Positions 9,110 to 15,929 of a stretch of 64,000 nt of DNA are shown here, one piece after another. Under the pieces are notes generated by a model. It was not told the DNA's origin and ran no database searches. It saw only the letters and a list, made by a program, of their open reading frames with translations. A program made the translations under genes and the position numbers. The stretch covers positions 6,882,001 through 6,946,000 of the forward strand of contig NZ_JARUBP010000001.1 in NCBI RefSeq assembly GCF_029626225.1, given 5' to 3'. This stretch comes from Asanoa sp. WMMD1127. GTDB taxonomy: Bacteria > Actinomycetota > Actinomycetes > Mycobacteriales > Micromonosporaceae. Numbering within the stretch: position 1 is the stretch's first letter; every line of letters starts with the position of its first letter.

Positions 9110-9986
9110 CGTCGGCCTCCGCGCGGGCGTGGTCGGCGATCAGGTCGACCAGGCGCGGCCACACGCCGGCCGGGCAGTCGTGGCCGAGCCCGGGCAGCAC
9201 CACCAGTCGGGAGCCGGCGATCGTCCGCTGGGTCATCCGGCCGCCGCTCGGGTGCACCATCCTGTCGCGGTCGCCGTGCACGACCAGCGTCGGCACGCGC
9301 ACCTGGCGCAGCTCCCCGGTGCGGTCGCCGGAGGCGTAGATCGCCGCGAGCTGCCGGCCCACCCCGGCCGCCGAGTGGTCGCGGTCCCAGGCGGCGGTGG
9401 CGCGGGCGCGTACCCCCGGCTCGTCGAAGGGGTAGCCGTGCGAGCCGATGTGCCGGAACAGCCGCACGGCCCGGTCGCCGGCCTCTTCCCGGGTCCGCGG
9501 CGGCTTCGCCGCCATCAGGGCCCAGGTGGACAGCCGCGGGCGGCCGACGAAGCGGGCGCCGGTCGTCGACATGATCGAGGTGAGCGTGCGGACCCGGTCG
9601 GGATGGTGCGCGGCCACCGTCTGCGCGATCATGCCGCCCATCGACGCGCCGACGAGGTGGGCGCTGGGCAGCTCCAGCGCGTCGAGCAGGCCGGTGGTGT
9701 CGCGGGCCAGATCGCCGAGGTGGTACGCGTGCGCGGGGGTGCGCCCGGCGAGGATCGCGCCCAGCGACGGTGGCCGGTAGTCGGCGTGCGTGGACAGCCC
9801 GGCGTCCCGGTTGTCGAACGTGATCACCCGGTAGCCACGCCCGGCGAGCAGGTCGACGAAGCCTGCGGGCCACGAGAGCAGCTGCTGGCCGAGACCGGCG
9901 ACCAGGACGAGCGGCGGGCCGTCGCCGGTCTCCCGGTAGCACAGCCGGATGCCGCGGCCGACGTCCGCGAAGCGGTCCTCGCTCAT
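9096..9986 (-). CDS. Alpha/beta-fold hydrolase
   Basis: Cytoplasmic hydrolase of 296 residues. It has nucleophile Ser115 in GASMGG, the oxyanion-type LVAGLGQQ, the FDNRDAG turn, Asp in VHGDRDRMV and His in GLGHDCP, a complete triad. The MSEDRF start fits the family; an open frame continues upstream but overlaps the 3' part of the P450 gene. Related proteins hydrolyse esters or carbon-carbon bonds in degradation of aromatic or lipid-like compounds. The 70-nt gap from the P450 gene contains a 6-1-6 palindrome (10032-10044). Confidence 0.88.
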   Translation of the reverse strand: MSEDRFADVGRGIRLCYRETGDGPPLVLVAGLGQQLLSWPAGFVDLLAGRGYRVITFDNRDAGLSTHADYRPPSLGAILAGRTPAHAYHLGDLARDTTGLLDALELPSAHLVGASMGGMIAQTVAAHHPDRVRTLTSIMSTTGARFVGRPRLSTWALMAAKPPRTREEAGDRAVRLFRHIGSHGYPFDEPGVRARATAAWDRDHSAAGVGRQLAAIYASGDRTGELRQVRVPTLVVHGDRDRMVHPSGGRMTQRTIAGSRLVVLPGLGHDCPAGVWPRLVDLIADHARAEADDVAA

Positions 9987-10031
9987 GCGCCTGCCTCGCT
10001 TCGCTCGGAAGGGCATGACCGGGCTACTGAG

Positions 10032-10044
10032 CCGAATGATTCGG
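10032..10044. promoter_or_regulatory. Short palindrome between P450 and hydrolase genes
   Basis: CCGAAT-G-ATTCGG, a perfect 6-1-6 palindrome in the 70-nt gap. It could be an internal operator for the TetR fusion protein encoded downstream. Position is the only support. Confidence 0.25.
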
Positions 10045-10056
10045 TCGCAAGCTCCC

Positions 10057-11382
10057 TCATGCCTCGACCTCCATCCGCTGCGCGGCTTCGCGGCGCGGCT
10101 TCGTGCGGCGGTGCAGGACGACCCGGCCGCCCTTGTCCGGCGCGTACGCGACACCGCGCGAGTGCCAGCGCTCGCCGGGCGCGTACGTCGTGCGCAGTTC
10201 GAAGTCGCGCAGCAGCGTGCGCAGCACCACGGTCATCTCCAGGTTGGCGAAGGCGGCGCCGACGCAGCGCCGGGTGCCGCCGCCGAACGGGATCCACGCG
10301 TAGGTGGCCGGTTTGACGCCGACGAACCGGGTCGGGTCGAAGCGCCGCGCGTCGGGGAACACGGACTCGTCGCTCTGCACCAGGTCGATGCCGGCGAGCA
10401 CGGTCCAGCCGGGCGGCACGGCGCCGCCGCCGATCACCAGGCCGTCGCCCTTGACCCGGCGGGCCGTGTTGATGACGACGGGTCGGGTGCGCTGGATCTC
10501 CAGGACGGTGGCCTGGAGCAGCTCCGTGCCGCCGCGGTCGAGGTCGTCGACGAGGGCGTGCAGGGCGGCCGGGTGCCGGCTGAGCCGCTCGAGCGCCCAG
10601 GCGAGCGTGGTCGCGGTGGTCTCGTGGCCGGCGGCGAGCAGCGTGAGCAGCTCGTCCTTGACGTGCGCGTCGGACATCGGCGCGCCGTCCTCGTAGCGGC
10701 TCTGCAGCATCATCGAGAGGATGTCGTCGCCGGGTTGCGCGCGGGCGCGGTCGATGAGCACCTGCACGGTCTCGTCGTAGGCGGCGCGGTATTCGCGGAA
10801 GCGGCGCCACGGGTTCCACGGCCCGATGCCCCGTTCCTTCATCGGCAGCATGGTGAGCCGCGAACCGTAGGTGACGAAGGCCGGCAGCGTCTCGCGCAGC
10901 GTGGCCAGCTCCGCGCCCTCGGCCCCGAACACCGCGCGCAGGATCACGTTGAGGGTGATCCGCATGAACGGGGTCAGGGTCGCGAACTCCCGGCCGACGG
11001 GCCAGCTCGCGGCCTCCTTGTGGAACTCCTCCTCGATCAGCCCGGCGTACGCCTGCATGCGCTTGCCGTGGAACGGCGGGACGAGCAGCTTGCGGCGCAG
11101 GCGGTGCGGCTCGCCGTCGAGGCCGAAGATGGAGCCGCTGCCGAGCATGCGGCCGAGGTTGGGCTGCGGCGTGCCGGCGACGTCGGGGCTCGCGGTGAAG
11201 AGCTGCTTGAGCGCGGCGGAGTCGCTGACCACCAGCGTCTTGCCGAACGGCGGCACGTCGAGCACGAACGTCGAGCCGTAGCGGTCGCGCAGCCGCATCA
11301 GGAACCGGCGGCGGGCGAAGACCATGCCGACCGCCTGCGCGGCCTTCGGCATCCGCACCGTGGGAGCGTCGATCTGGCCCAT
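10057..11382 (-). CDS. Cytochrome P450
   Basis: Haem monooxygenase of 441 residues. The I-helix AGHETT (251-256), ExxR (295-298) and haem loop FGGGTRRCVG with Cys373 are intact, so it should be active with a ferredoxin or other redox partner, none of which is encoded nearby. The N-terminus (DAPTVRMPKAAQ) and the early G-DGEPHRLRRKLLVPPFHG segment resemble the CYP135/136/138 group of mycobacteria rather than secondary-metabolite P450s; that placement is inference. The ATG at 11382 has GGAGGA four bases upstream. First gene of an operon P450-hydrolase-SDR-TetR, a layout suggesting oxidation of a lipophilic or terpenoid-like compound. Confidence 0.92.
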   Translation of the reverse strand: MGQIDAPTVRMPKAAQAVGMVFARRRFLMRLRDRYGSTFVLDVPPFGKTLVVSDSAALKQLFTASPDVAGTPQPNLGRMLGSGSIFGLDGEPHRLRRKLLVPPFHGKRMQAYAGLIEEEFHKEAASWPVGREFATLTPFMRITLNVILRAVFGAEGAELATLRETLPAFVTYGSRLTMLPMKERGIGPWNPWRRFREYRAAYDETVQVLIDRARAQPGDDILSMMLQSRYEDGAPMSDAHVKDELLTLLAAGHETTATTLAWALERLSRHPAALHALVDDLDRGGTELLQATVLEIQRTRPVVINTARRVKGDGLVIGGGAVPPGWTVLAGIDLVQSDESVFPDARRFDPTRFVGVKPATYAWIPFGGGTRRCVGAAFANLEMTVVLRTLLRDFELRTTYAPGERWHSRGVAYAPDKGGRVVLHRRTKPRREAAQRMEVEA

Positions 11383-11464
11383 CCGTCCTCCTGCGATGGG
11401 AGTACCGTCCAGTACCCGACACCAGCACGGTAGCCCCGGCGTTCGCCCGGACACAAGGGTTGAT

Positions 11465-12379
11465 CTATGTCTCCAAACGGGCCCTGTTTGGAGACAACCG
11501 CGCCAGCACCTGGTGGGCCCGGCCGCGCGCCACCAACCTCATCAGGTGGCGCCGCCGCGGCTCGTTGACGATGACGACGTCGTCGAACCGGTGCGCGCCA
11601 CGGCGTCCGGCGACCGCGTGGGCCGCCTCCCGGACGGCCCGCAGCTGGCCGACGGTCAGCTGGAGCGCGCGCTCACCCGGTTGGTAGGTCGCGCCGATCG
11701 GGAAGTCCCGCCGGGGTTTGTCGCGCATCTCCACGTGGCAGCCGAGCACATGGGTCACCTCGTGCCCGTCGGCGAAGGCGACCAGTCGATCCAGCGTCGC
11801 CAGGAAGGCGGGATAGTCGAAGGCGTACAACCGTCCAGGTAGGACGGTGTCGCCGGTGAGCAGGACGCCCGTGCGGGGGTCCCAGACGGTGATCGCCGCC
11901 GGATGGTGGCCGGGCGAGGCGAGGATCGCCAGCTCCCGCCCGCCCAGGTCGAACGCGACAGTCTCCGCCGGCCAGGTGGCGCCGAACCCGAAGAACTCCT
12001 TGACCTCGTCGGCGCCGCGGCCGACCACCGTCGTGGCCGGCCGGTCGGCGAACTGCGGGTCCGCGGCGACATGGTCGCCATGGCCGTGCGAATGCGCGAC
12101 CACCAGTGGGTAGTCCGGGTCGCCGGTGCGGTGCGCGAGCAGCTCGTCGACGGTCGCCCGCAACGGGAAGAGGTCCGGGTCGGCCGTCGCCCCGGTGTCC
12201 AGCAGCAGCGCCCGCCGGTCGCCGATGAGCAGGTAGAGGAACGGAGCCTCGTAACTGACCGCCTTGCTCTGGCGGAGGATGGCCGTGCGGTCGTCGTACC
12301 AGTGGACCTGGATCTTCGGCTCGGACGGGCGCGCGCCATGGTTCCAGCGGACGTCGAGGTTGCCGGCGGTGAGGGTCAT
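11465..12379 (-). CDS. Metallo-beta-lactamase-fold hydrolase
   Basis: A 304-residue MBL-fold protein with the zinc motif HSHGHGDH (96-103), a downstream ASPGHHP, the bridging Asp in LLTGDTV and a late His in VLGCHVEM, consistent with a dinuclear centre. The substrate is not predictable; relatives hydrolyse lactones, thioesters or nucleotidic substrates. The start overlaps the ArsR-type gene by 4 nt (ATGA), so it is co-translated with the regulator and probably under its control. The final codons lie inside a perfect 10-bp inverted repeat, which may serve as its terminator. Confidence 0.87.
   Translation of the reverse strand: MTLTAGNLDVRWNHGARPSEPKIQVHWYDDRTAILRQSKAVSYEAPFLYLLIGDRRALLLDTGATADPDLFPLRATVDELLAHRTGDPDYPLVVAHSHGHGDHVAADPQFADRPATTVVGRGADEVKEFFGFGATWPAETVAFDLGGRELAILASPGHHPAAITVWDPRTGVLLTGDTVLPGRLYAFDYPAFLATLDRLVAFADGHEVTHVLGCHVEMRDKPRRDFPIGATYQPGERALQLTVGQLRAVREAAHAVAGRRGAHRFDDVVIVNEPRRRHLMRLVARGRAHQVLARLSPNRARLET
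11469..11495. promoter_or_regulatory. Perfect 10-bp inverted repeat between MBL gene and P450 operon
   Basis: GTCTCCAAAC, 7-nt spacer GGGCCCT, GTTTGGAGAC. The repeat encodes the last residues of the MBL protein and lies about 87 nt upstream of the P450 start. A GC-rich hairpin without a T-run fits a terminator for the MBL operon. Equally, the near-palindromic spacer and symmetric arms fit an operator for the P450 operon repressor. Confidence 0.5.
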
Positions 12380-12924
12380 CGGTCGTCTCCCAGGGGTGTG
12401 GCCGCGAAGAAGTAGCGGACGTGTCGCCGGCCGGGTCGCGGACCCTCGTCCCGGGCGGCGTAGGGGGCCAGCAGAGCCGTCCACTTCGCCCTGAGCTCGG
12501 CGGCCTCCTCGGGGCTGAGCGACACGACCCCGGAGGTGATGCCGAGCGCGCCGCGCCAGCAGCCGGAGCTCTCGTGCTGCTCACGGTCGGCGTAGGCCCG
12601 GATCGCCGCGGTCTCGCGGTCGATGACGACGCGCTCGAGCTGGCGGCGCAGCAGATGGTCGTCGCCGGAGTCGACCTTGATCGTGGGCCGCGGGCTGACC
12701 ACCCGCCACTGGCGCTCCCGGCGGTCGCCGCCCGGCTCCGCCTCCTCGACGAACCCGTACTTGGCGAGCTGCCGCAGGTGGAAGGAACAGTTGGCCTGCG
12801 GGACGCCGAGGAGCCGTCCGCAGTGTGCGGCGGTCGCGGGGCCGGTCGAGGCGAGCAGCTCAAGCAGGTCGAGCCGGAGCGGATGGGTCAGTGCCTTGAT
12901 CGCCAGAGGATCGGTGACGCGCAT
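12376..12924 (-). CDS. ArsR-type winged-helix regulator
   Basis: A 182-residue transcription factor. The N-terminal winged helix (about 5-75) reads IKALTHPLRLDLLELLASTGP, then ATAAHCGRLLGVPQANCSFHLRQL. No metal-binding CxC pair is present, so it is not a classic arsenic sensor. The C-terminal ~90 residues (LSPEEAAELRAKWTALLAPYAARDEG) follow the ArsR/YfhO-like actinomycete subgroup of unknown ligand. It lies between a methyltransferase gene (21-nt gap) and an MBL gene (4-nt overlap). Two copies of a CAAAG-ACTT-CTTTG-type site flank its start, indicating autoregulation. Confidence 0.88.
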   Translation of the reverse strand: MRVTDPLAIKALTHPLRLDLLELLASTGPATAAHCGRLLGVPQANCSFHLRQLAKYGFVEEAEPGGDRRERQWRVVSPRPTIKVDSGDDHLLRRQLERVVIDRETAAIRAYADREQHESSGCWRGALGITSGVVSLSPEEAAELRAKWTALLAPYAARDEGPRPGRRHVRYFFAATPLGDDR

Positions 12925-12928
12925 ATGC

Positions 12929-12971
12929 CAAAGACTTCTTTGATATCAGCGAAATGTCAAGGACTTCTTTG
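12929..12971. promoter_or_regulatory. Duplicated operator of the ArsR-type regulator
   Basis: CAAAG-ACTT-CTTTG (12929-12942) and CAAGG-ACTT-CTTTG (12958-12971), centres 29 bp apart (close to three helical turns). They lie just upstream of the regulator start, and the second copy encodes the C-terminal residues of the methyltransferase. The AT-rich composition stands out in this GC-rich sequence. Assignment to this regulator is by proximity. Confidence 0.6.
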
Positions 12972-13638
12972 GCATTGCGGGCCGATAGAAGGAGTGGACC
13001 GCGGGCTGGCCGGTGTAGTTGGGTCCGGCCCGGTCGTCGGCGCCCTGATAGGCGTAGGGCAGGTCGTCCGGCTCCCGGCGGCCTTCGCAGGTGATGCGGC
13101 GGCGCCGCGCGTCGTAGGCGAAGCCGTGTTGTCGCAGCCAGTTGGTCAGTGGGCGGCCGAGCGGCTTTCCCGTGTCGGCGTCGCGGACGCTGGTGAGGTC
13201 GAGGTCGGCGACGAGCAGCCCCGCGTCGGTCAGCCAGCTCGCGGCGCGGACGAGGAGGTCGAGCTTGTCGCCGATGTAGTGCAGCCCGTGCACGACCGTG
13301 ATGAGGTCGAAGCGGCGGTCCGGCTCCCAGCGCGCGACGGGTGCGCAGACCAGCGTGACGCCGTTGCGAGGGCCAGCGTCGAAGTAGTCGACGAGGTCGA
13401 CGCCGACCAGCGCGACGTCGGCGCCGCGGGCGGCGAGCGCGGCGCCGGCCTGGAGCAGGGCACGGCCCTGGCCGCAGCAGAGGTCGAGCCAGGCTTTGCC
13501 GTGCGGCGGTTCCAGCCGGTCGAGCGGGTTGAAGCCGAGATCGCGGGTGTAGCTGTTCGGGCCGGCGAGCTGGCGCTCGCGGTTCATCGCGGAGTTGGCC
13601 ACGACCGCGGAGTCGGCCAGCGTCTCGTCGTCCACCAT
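12946..13638 (-). CDS. SAM-dependent methyltransferase
   Basis: Class I methyltransferase of 230 residues. Motif I is LDLCCGQGRAL (51-61), followed by an acidic loop (LVGVDLVDYFD) and motif IV-like FDLITVVHGLHYIGD. The substrate is unknown; the late RRRITCEGRREPDDLPYAYQGADDRAGPNYTGQPAVHSFYRP is conserved among small uncharacterised relatives. Its last eight codons overlap the second operator copy of the downstream ArsR-type gene. If transcribed through, it would be the first gene of a methyltransferase-ArsR-MBL operon; otherwise the operators mark a second promoter. Confidence 0.85.
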   Translation of the reverse strand: MVDDETLADSAVVANSAMNRERQLAGPNSYTRDLGFNPLDRLEPPHGKAWLDLCCGQGRALLQAGAALAARGADVALVGVDLVDYFDAGPRNGVTLVCAPVARWEPDRRFDLITVVHGLHYIGDKLDLLVRAASWLTDAGLLVADLDLTSVRDADTGKPLGRPLTNWLRQHGFAYDARRRRITCEGRREPDDLPYAYQGADDRAGPNYTGQPAVHSFYRPAMPKKSLTFR

Positions 13639-13657
13639 CCGGCGATTCTGCCTCGGC

Positions 13658-13777
13658 TCACAGGAGCAGGTTGAGCAGGACGGTCAGCACGATCGAGGCG
13701 ATGACGGAGAAAGCGATCATCAGTAGGCAGCCGAGCCCGCCGCCCAGCGGGCGCACCTCGACGTTTCCGATTCTCAT
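13658..13777 (-). CDS. 39-residue single-span membrane peptide, copy 1
   Basis: Short gene reading MRIGNVEVRPLGGGLGC then a hydrophobic helix (residues 17-39, ending NLLL). The basic/Gly-rich N-terminus and C-terminal membrane helix suggest a tail-anchored inner-membrane peptide. A close paralogue follows 43 nt upstream on the same strand; 24 of 39 residues match, notably RPLGGGxGCxLM and LTVLLNL. Selection for the same protein sequence despite different codons argues that both are translated. Function unknown: a small membrane regulator or a toxin-like peptide are possibilities. Confidence 0.7.
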   Translation of the reverse strand: MRIGNVEVRPLGGGLGCLLMIAFSVIASIVLTVLLNLLL

Positions 13778-13820
13778 GCGTCGTGGGTACCCGCGGATCC
13801 GCGCTTGACGCCGCCGTGGT

Positions 13821-13940
13821 TCAGAGGGCCAGGTTCAGCAGGACGGTGAGCGCGATCGTGCCCAGCACCGAGACCGCGACCATCAGAAAGCAGCCGATCC
13901 CGCCACCGAGCGGCCGTACCCGCGTGTTGCCTGATCTCAT
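13821..13940 (-). CDS. 39-residue single-span membrane peptide, copy 2
   Basis: Paralogue of the neighbouring peptide gene: MRSGNTRVRPLGGGIGC, then a hydrophobic segment ending LTVLLNLAL. Exactly the same length (39), same Gly-Gly-Gly hinge and Cys17. The upstream regions also match (CGGGTACC about 12-18 nt before each start), so the unit duplicated with its 5' sequence. A TGAACG-CT-CGTTCA palindrome lies 19 nt upstream of this copy only. Confidence 0.7.
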   Translation of the reverse strand: MRSGNTRVRPLGGGIGCFLMVAVSVLGTIALTVLLNLAL

Positions 13941-13958
13941 GCGGCGGCTGGTACCCGG

Positions 13959-13972
13959 TGAACGCTCGTTCA
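13959..13972. promoter_or_regulatory. Palindrome upstream of the small membrane peptide genes
   Basis: TGAACG-CT-CGTTCA, perfect 6-2-6 palindrome between the Nudix gene and peptide copy 2. It resembles operators of TetR/PadR-type repressors. No cognate regulator gene is adjacent. Confidence 0.4.
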
Positions 13973-13985
13973 AGCGTCGTGCGGA

Positions 13986-14369
13986 TCACACCAACCCGGC
14001 GTACGCCGCCCGCCGGATGCTGTCGGCGTAGCCGCTGGGCAGCGCGAGGCCGGCCAGGTCGTCGAGCCCGAAACAGCCGGCGGCGAGGTGCTCGACGCTG
14101 ATCCGGACCGGCTGCTCGGCGGCGGTGGCGCGGCAGGCGAACGTCTCGATGTGGACGGTCCGGCCGCGCACCTGGTAGTCCCAGGCGTCGACGTGCGGCC
14201 CGACCGTGACCAGCAGGCCGGTCTCCTCGCGAATCTCCCTGGCCAGCGCCGCGGGCAGGGTCTCCCCCGCTTCCGGCCGGCCGCCGGGCAACTCCCACTC
14301 GGCGCGGTCGTTGCGCAGCAGCAGGAACCCGTCCGGGAGGCGCAGCACGCCCTTGACCGAGACCGTCAC
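13986..14369 (-). CDS. Nudix hydrolase
   Basis: Pyrophosphohydrolase of 127 residues that cleaves a nucleoside-diphosphate-linked compound. The Nudix box is complete: GGRPEAGETLPAAL followed by AREIREETGL, with the three metal-binding Glu of REIREE. Length and the PDGFLLLRNDRAEWELPGG opening match small MutT-like proteins, but the substrate (8-oxo-dGTP, NADH, sugar nucleotide) cannot be read from sequence. The last gene in its direction before the twin peptide genes; the opposite-strand neighbour begins 24 nt away. Confidence 0.9.
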   Translation of the reverse strand: MTVSVKGVLRLPDGFLLLRNDRAEWELPGGRPEAGETLPAALAREIREETGLLVTVGPHVDAWDYQVRGRTVHIETFACRATAAEQPVRISVEHLAAGCFGLDDLAGLALPSGYADSIRRAAYAGLV

Positions 14370-14392
14370 CCTCGGCAGCTTAGGGTGACCCG

Positions 14393-14680
14393 ATGGCGTT
14401 GATCGACCTCGACCGGCCGGAGCCCGCGGGCCGCGCCACCGCCGCCCGTGGACCGGCGTGGAAGGTCGCCGCCGTGGCGGCGGTCGCGCTGCTCGCCGTG
14501 CTGCCGGGTGAGACGCCCGCGCCGCCCTATTCGGCGCCGAACTGCACCCTGCTCGTGAGTCCCGGCGACGGCGCGGCAGTCAATCACGCGCTGATCGACC
14601 CCGCGACGGGACAGATCACCGAGGCGTTCCGTGTCGCGCCCGGCAGCGTGACGCGGGTGTCGGTGGTGTGCGACGACTGA
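14393..14680 (+). CDS. Short membrane-anchored protein, possibly the N-terminal remnant of a PQQ-like propeller protein
   Basis: Ninety-five residues. MALIDLDRPEP opening, an Ala-rich transmembrane segment (about 24-38, VAAVAAVALLAVLPG), then ~55 extracellular residues (PNCTLLVSPGDGAAVNHALI). The opening is one I associate with long PQQ-binding-like beta-propeller proteins of Micromonosporaceae, of which only the start would remain here; that link is from memory and weak. It ends shortly before a frameshifted gene, so a small decayed segment is plausible. It may also be a genuine short protein. Confidence 0.5.
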   Translation: MALIDLDRPEPAGRATAARGPAWKVAAVAAVALLAVLPGETPAPPYSAPNCTLLVSPGDGAAVNHALIDPATGQITEAFRVAPGSVTRVSVVCDD

Positions 14681-14866
14681 CCGGTGCGGCTCCGACTCGG
14701 CGGTCTCCTGCCGCCGGGTGCGCCTGGTCTCCACGCGGTCGCCGGCGAAGCGGGCGAAGACCTGCGAGCTGATTCCGGCGATCAGGTCCCCGCGCAGGAT
14801 CTCGACGAGGAACCTGCTCGACCGCCAGCCTCCACTGAATGCCCGACGCGTGCGATGCTCGTGCCC

Positions 14867-15375
14867 ATGTCGATCTTCAAGCGCAAGCAGCCCGAGCCCG
14901 TGGACCTGAGCGTCCTGCTGCTGCAGGGGCAGGACATGATCGGCCGGCTCGCCGCCGCCCACGCGGCCTGGGGTCTCGGCACCGCGGAGCGCCGGGACCT
15001 CGACCAGCAGACCGGCATGATCACCTGGTCGTTCCCGGACGGGTCGCGACCGCGCCGGCGCAGATCCTCGCCTCCTACAACCGGGCCGCCGGGTCGTGGC
15101 TGTGGGCCTGGGCCAACGAGTCGGTCCTCCCCGACCTCAGCCGCGACTCCCGCCGGGTCCGCGACTGGGCTCGCGAGCACGGCCACGCGACGCTGGAACA
15201 GCCCCAGCTTCAGGCCGACGACGACCTCGCCCACACGCTGACCGCGCTGGCGGTCCGGATCACCGAAGCGGGCGGCTTCTACCAGCCGACCAACGGCGCG
15301 GTCATCCCGATCATCACCTTCGGGCCGGTCACCGTCAGCCCTCGCGCCGGCGACGGGCCGACCGCCCGCCACTGA
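14867..15375 (+). pseudogene. DUF6882-like gene broken by a frameshift
   Basis: The first part (MSIFKRKQPEPVDLSVLL to TWSFPDG) reads in one frame from the ATG at 14867. The continuation (VATAPAQILASYNRAAGSWLW through VIPIITFGPVTV) reads in another frame, with the switch at about 15041-15044 in a GGG run. Joined, the two halves give one protein of about 169 residues that follows the DUF6882 pattern (SWLWAWANESV, VRDWAREHGHA, VIPIITFG). One missing base would explain it, so this is either a real inactivating deletion or a sequencing error. Function of the family unknown. Confidence 0.75.
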
Positions 15376-15390
15376 CCGGGCCGCGGCGGG

Positions 15391-15545
15391 TCAGTGGTCG
15401 TCGAGGACGACGAGCGCGATCCCCCGGTCGGCGCCCGCGAGCACGGGTCGCCCAGAACGTCGGCCTGCCAATGAATCTCGGTGTACCCGCCGAGACCGGG
15501 CAGATCCTCCGCCGGTTCCACCGCGTGGTCCGTACCGGCTCGGCG
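15391..15545 (-). other. Probable coding remnant without an intact gene
   Basis: Two minus-strand stretches in different frames look coding: DLPGLGGYTEIHWQADVLG upstream, then GRPVLAGADRGIALVVLDDH ending at a stop (15391). Joined by a frameshift they would resemble the C-terminus of a small protein, but there is no intact start. Family not recognised. Confidence 0.3.
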
Positions 15546-15929
15546 TCAGCGAGACCGGCGGACGTAGTCGGCGTAGTCCTCGCCGGCCACCGCGGTGTTG
15601 ACCCAGCGATCCGGCCTGGCCGCGGTCAGCTCCTCGGCCAACCTGACCGCCTCCTCCGGGTCCGCGCCGCGACCCAGCTCCCGGCCCTGACCTACGTAGT
15701 CCTCGTCGACCGGATCCAGTGACACGAAGTTGGGCAGGTCGAGGAACTGGTCATCGTCCGGATCCCGCACCGTGTGCAGGCTGATGCGGTACTCGCCGGA
15801 CCGGGGCGCGACCTCGACCCACCGGACGGCCGCCTCGCCGTTGACCTCCGCGCCACCGAGGAACTGTTCGATGCCCTTACCGCGGCGCAGCGCGCCCATG
15901 GCGAACTGCCGGGTCAGATACCGGGTCAC
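15546..15929 (-). CDS. Conserved hypothetical protein
   Basis: A 127-residue soluble protein of mixed charge, with no signal peptide or membrane segment. The opening MTRYLTRQFAMGALRRGKGIEQFLGG and the block WVEVAPRSGEYRISLHTVRD look conserved in my memory of actinomycete proteins, but I cannot name a function. The start overlaps the TerC stop by 4 nt (ATGA), making it the third member of a CorC-like/TerC operon, so a role in the same envelope or metal stress response is possible. Confidence 0.75.
   Translation of the reverse strand: MTRYLTRQFAMGALRRGKGIEQFLGGAEVNGEAAVRWVEVAPRSGEYRISLHTVRDPDDDQFLDLPNFVSLDPVDEDYVGQGRELGRGADPEEAVRLAEELTAARPDRWVNTAVAGEDYADYVRRSR

Noticed and set aside
7392-11382. 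Secondary-metabolite cluster
   Set aside because: P450, SDR and hydrolase occur without any scaffold-building enzyme (PKS, NRPS, terpene synthase) nearby.
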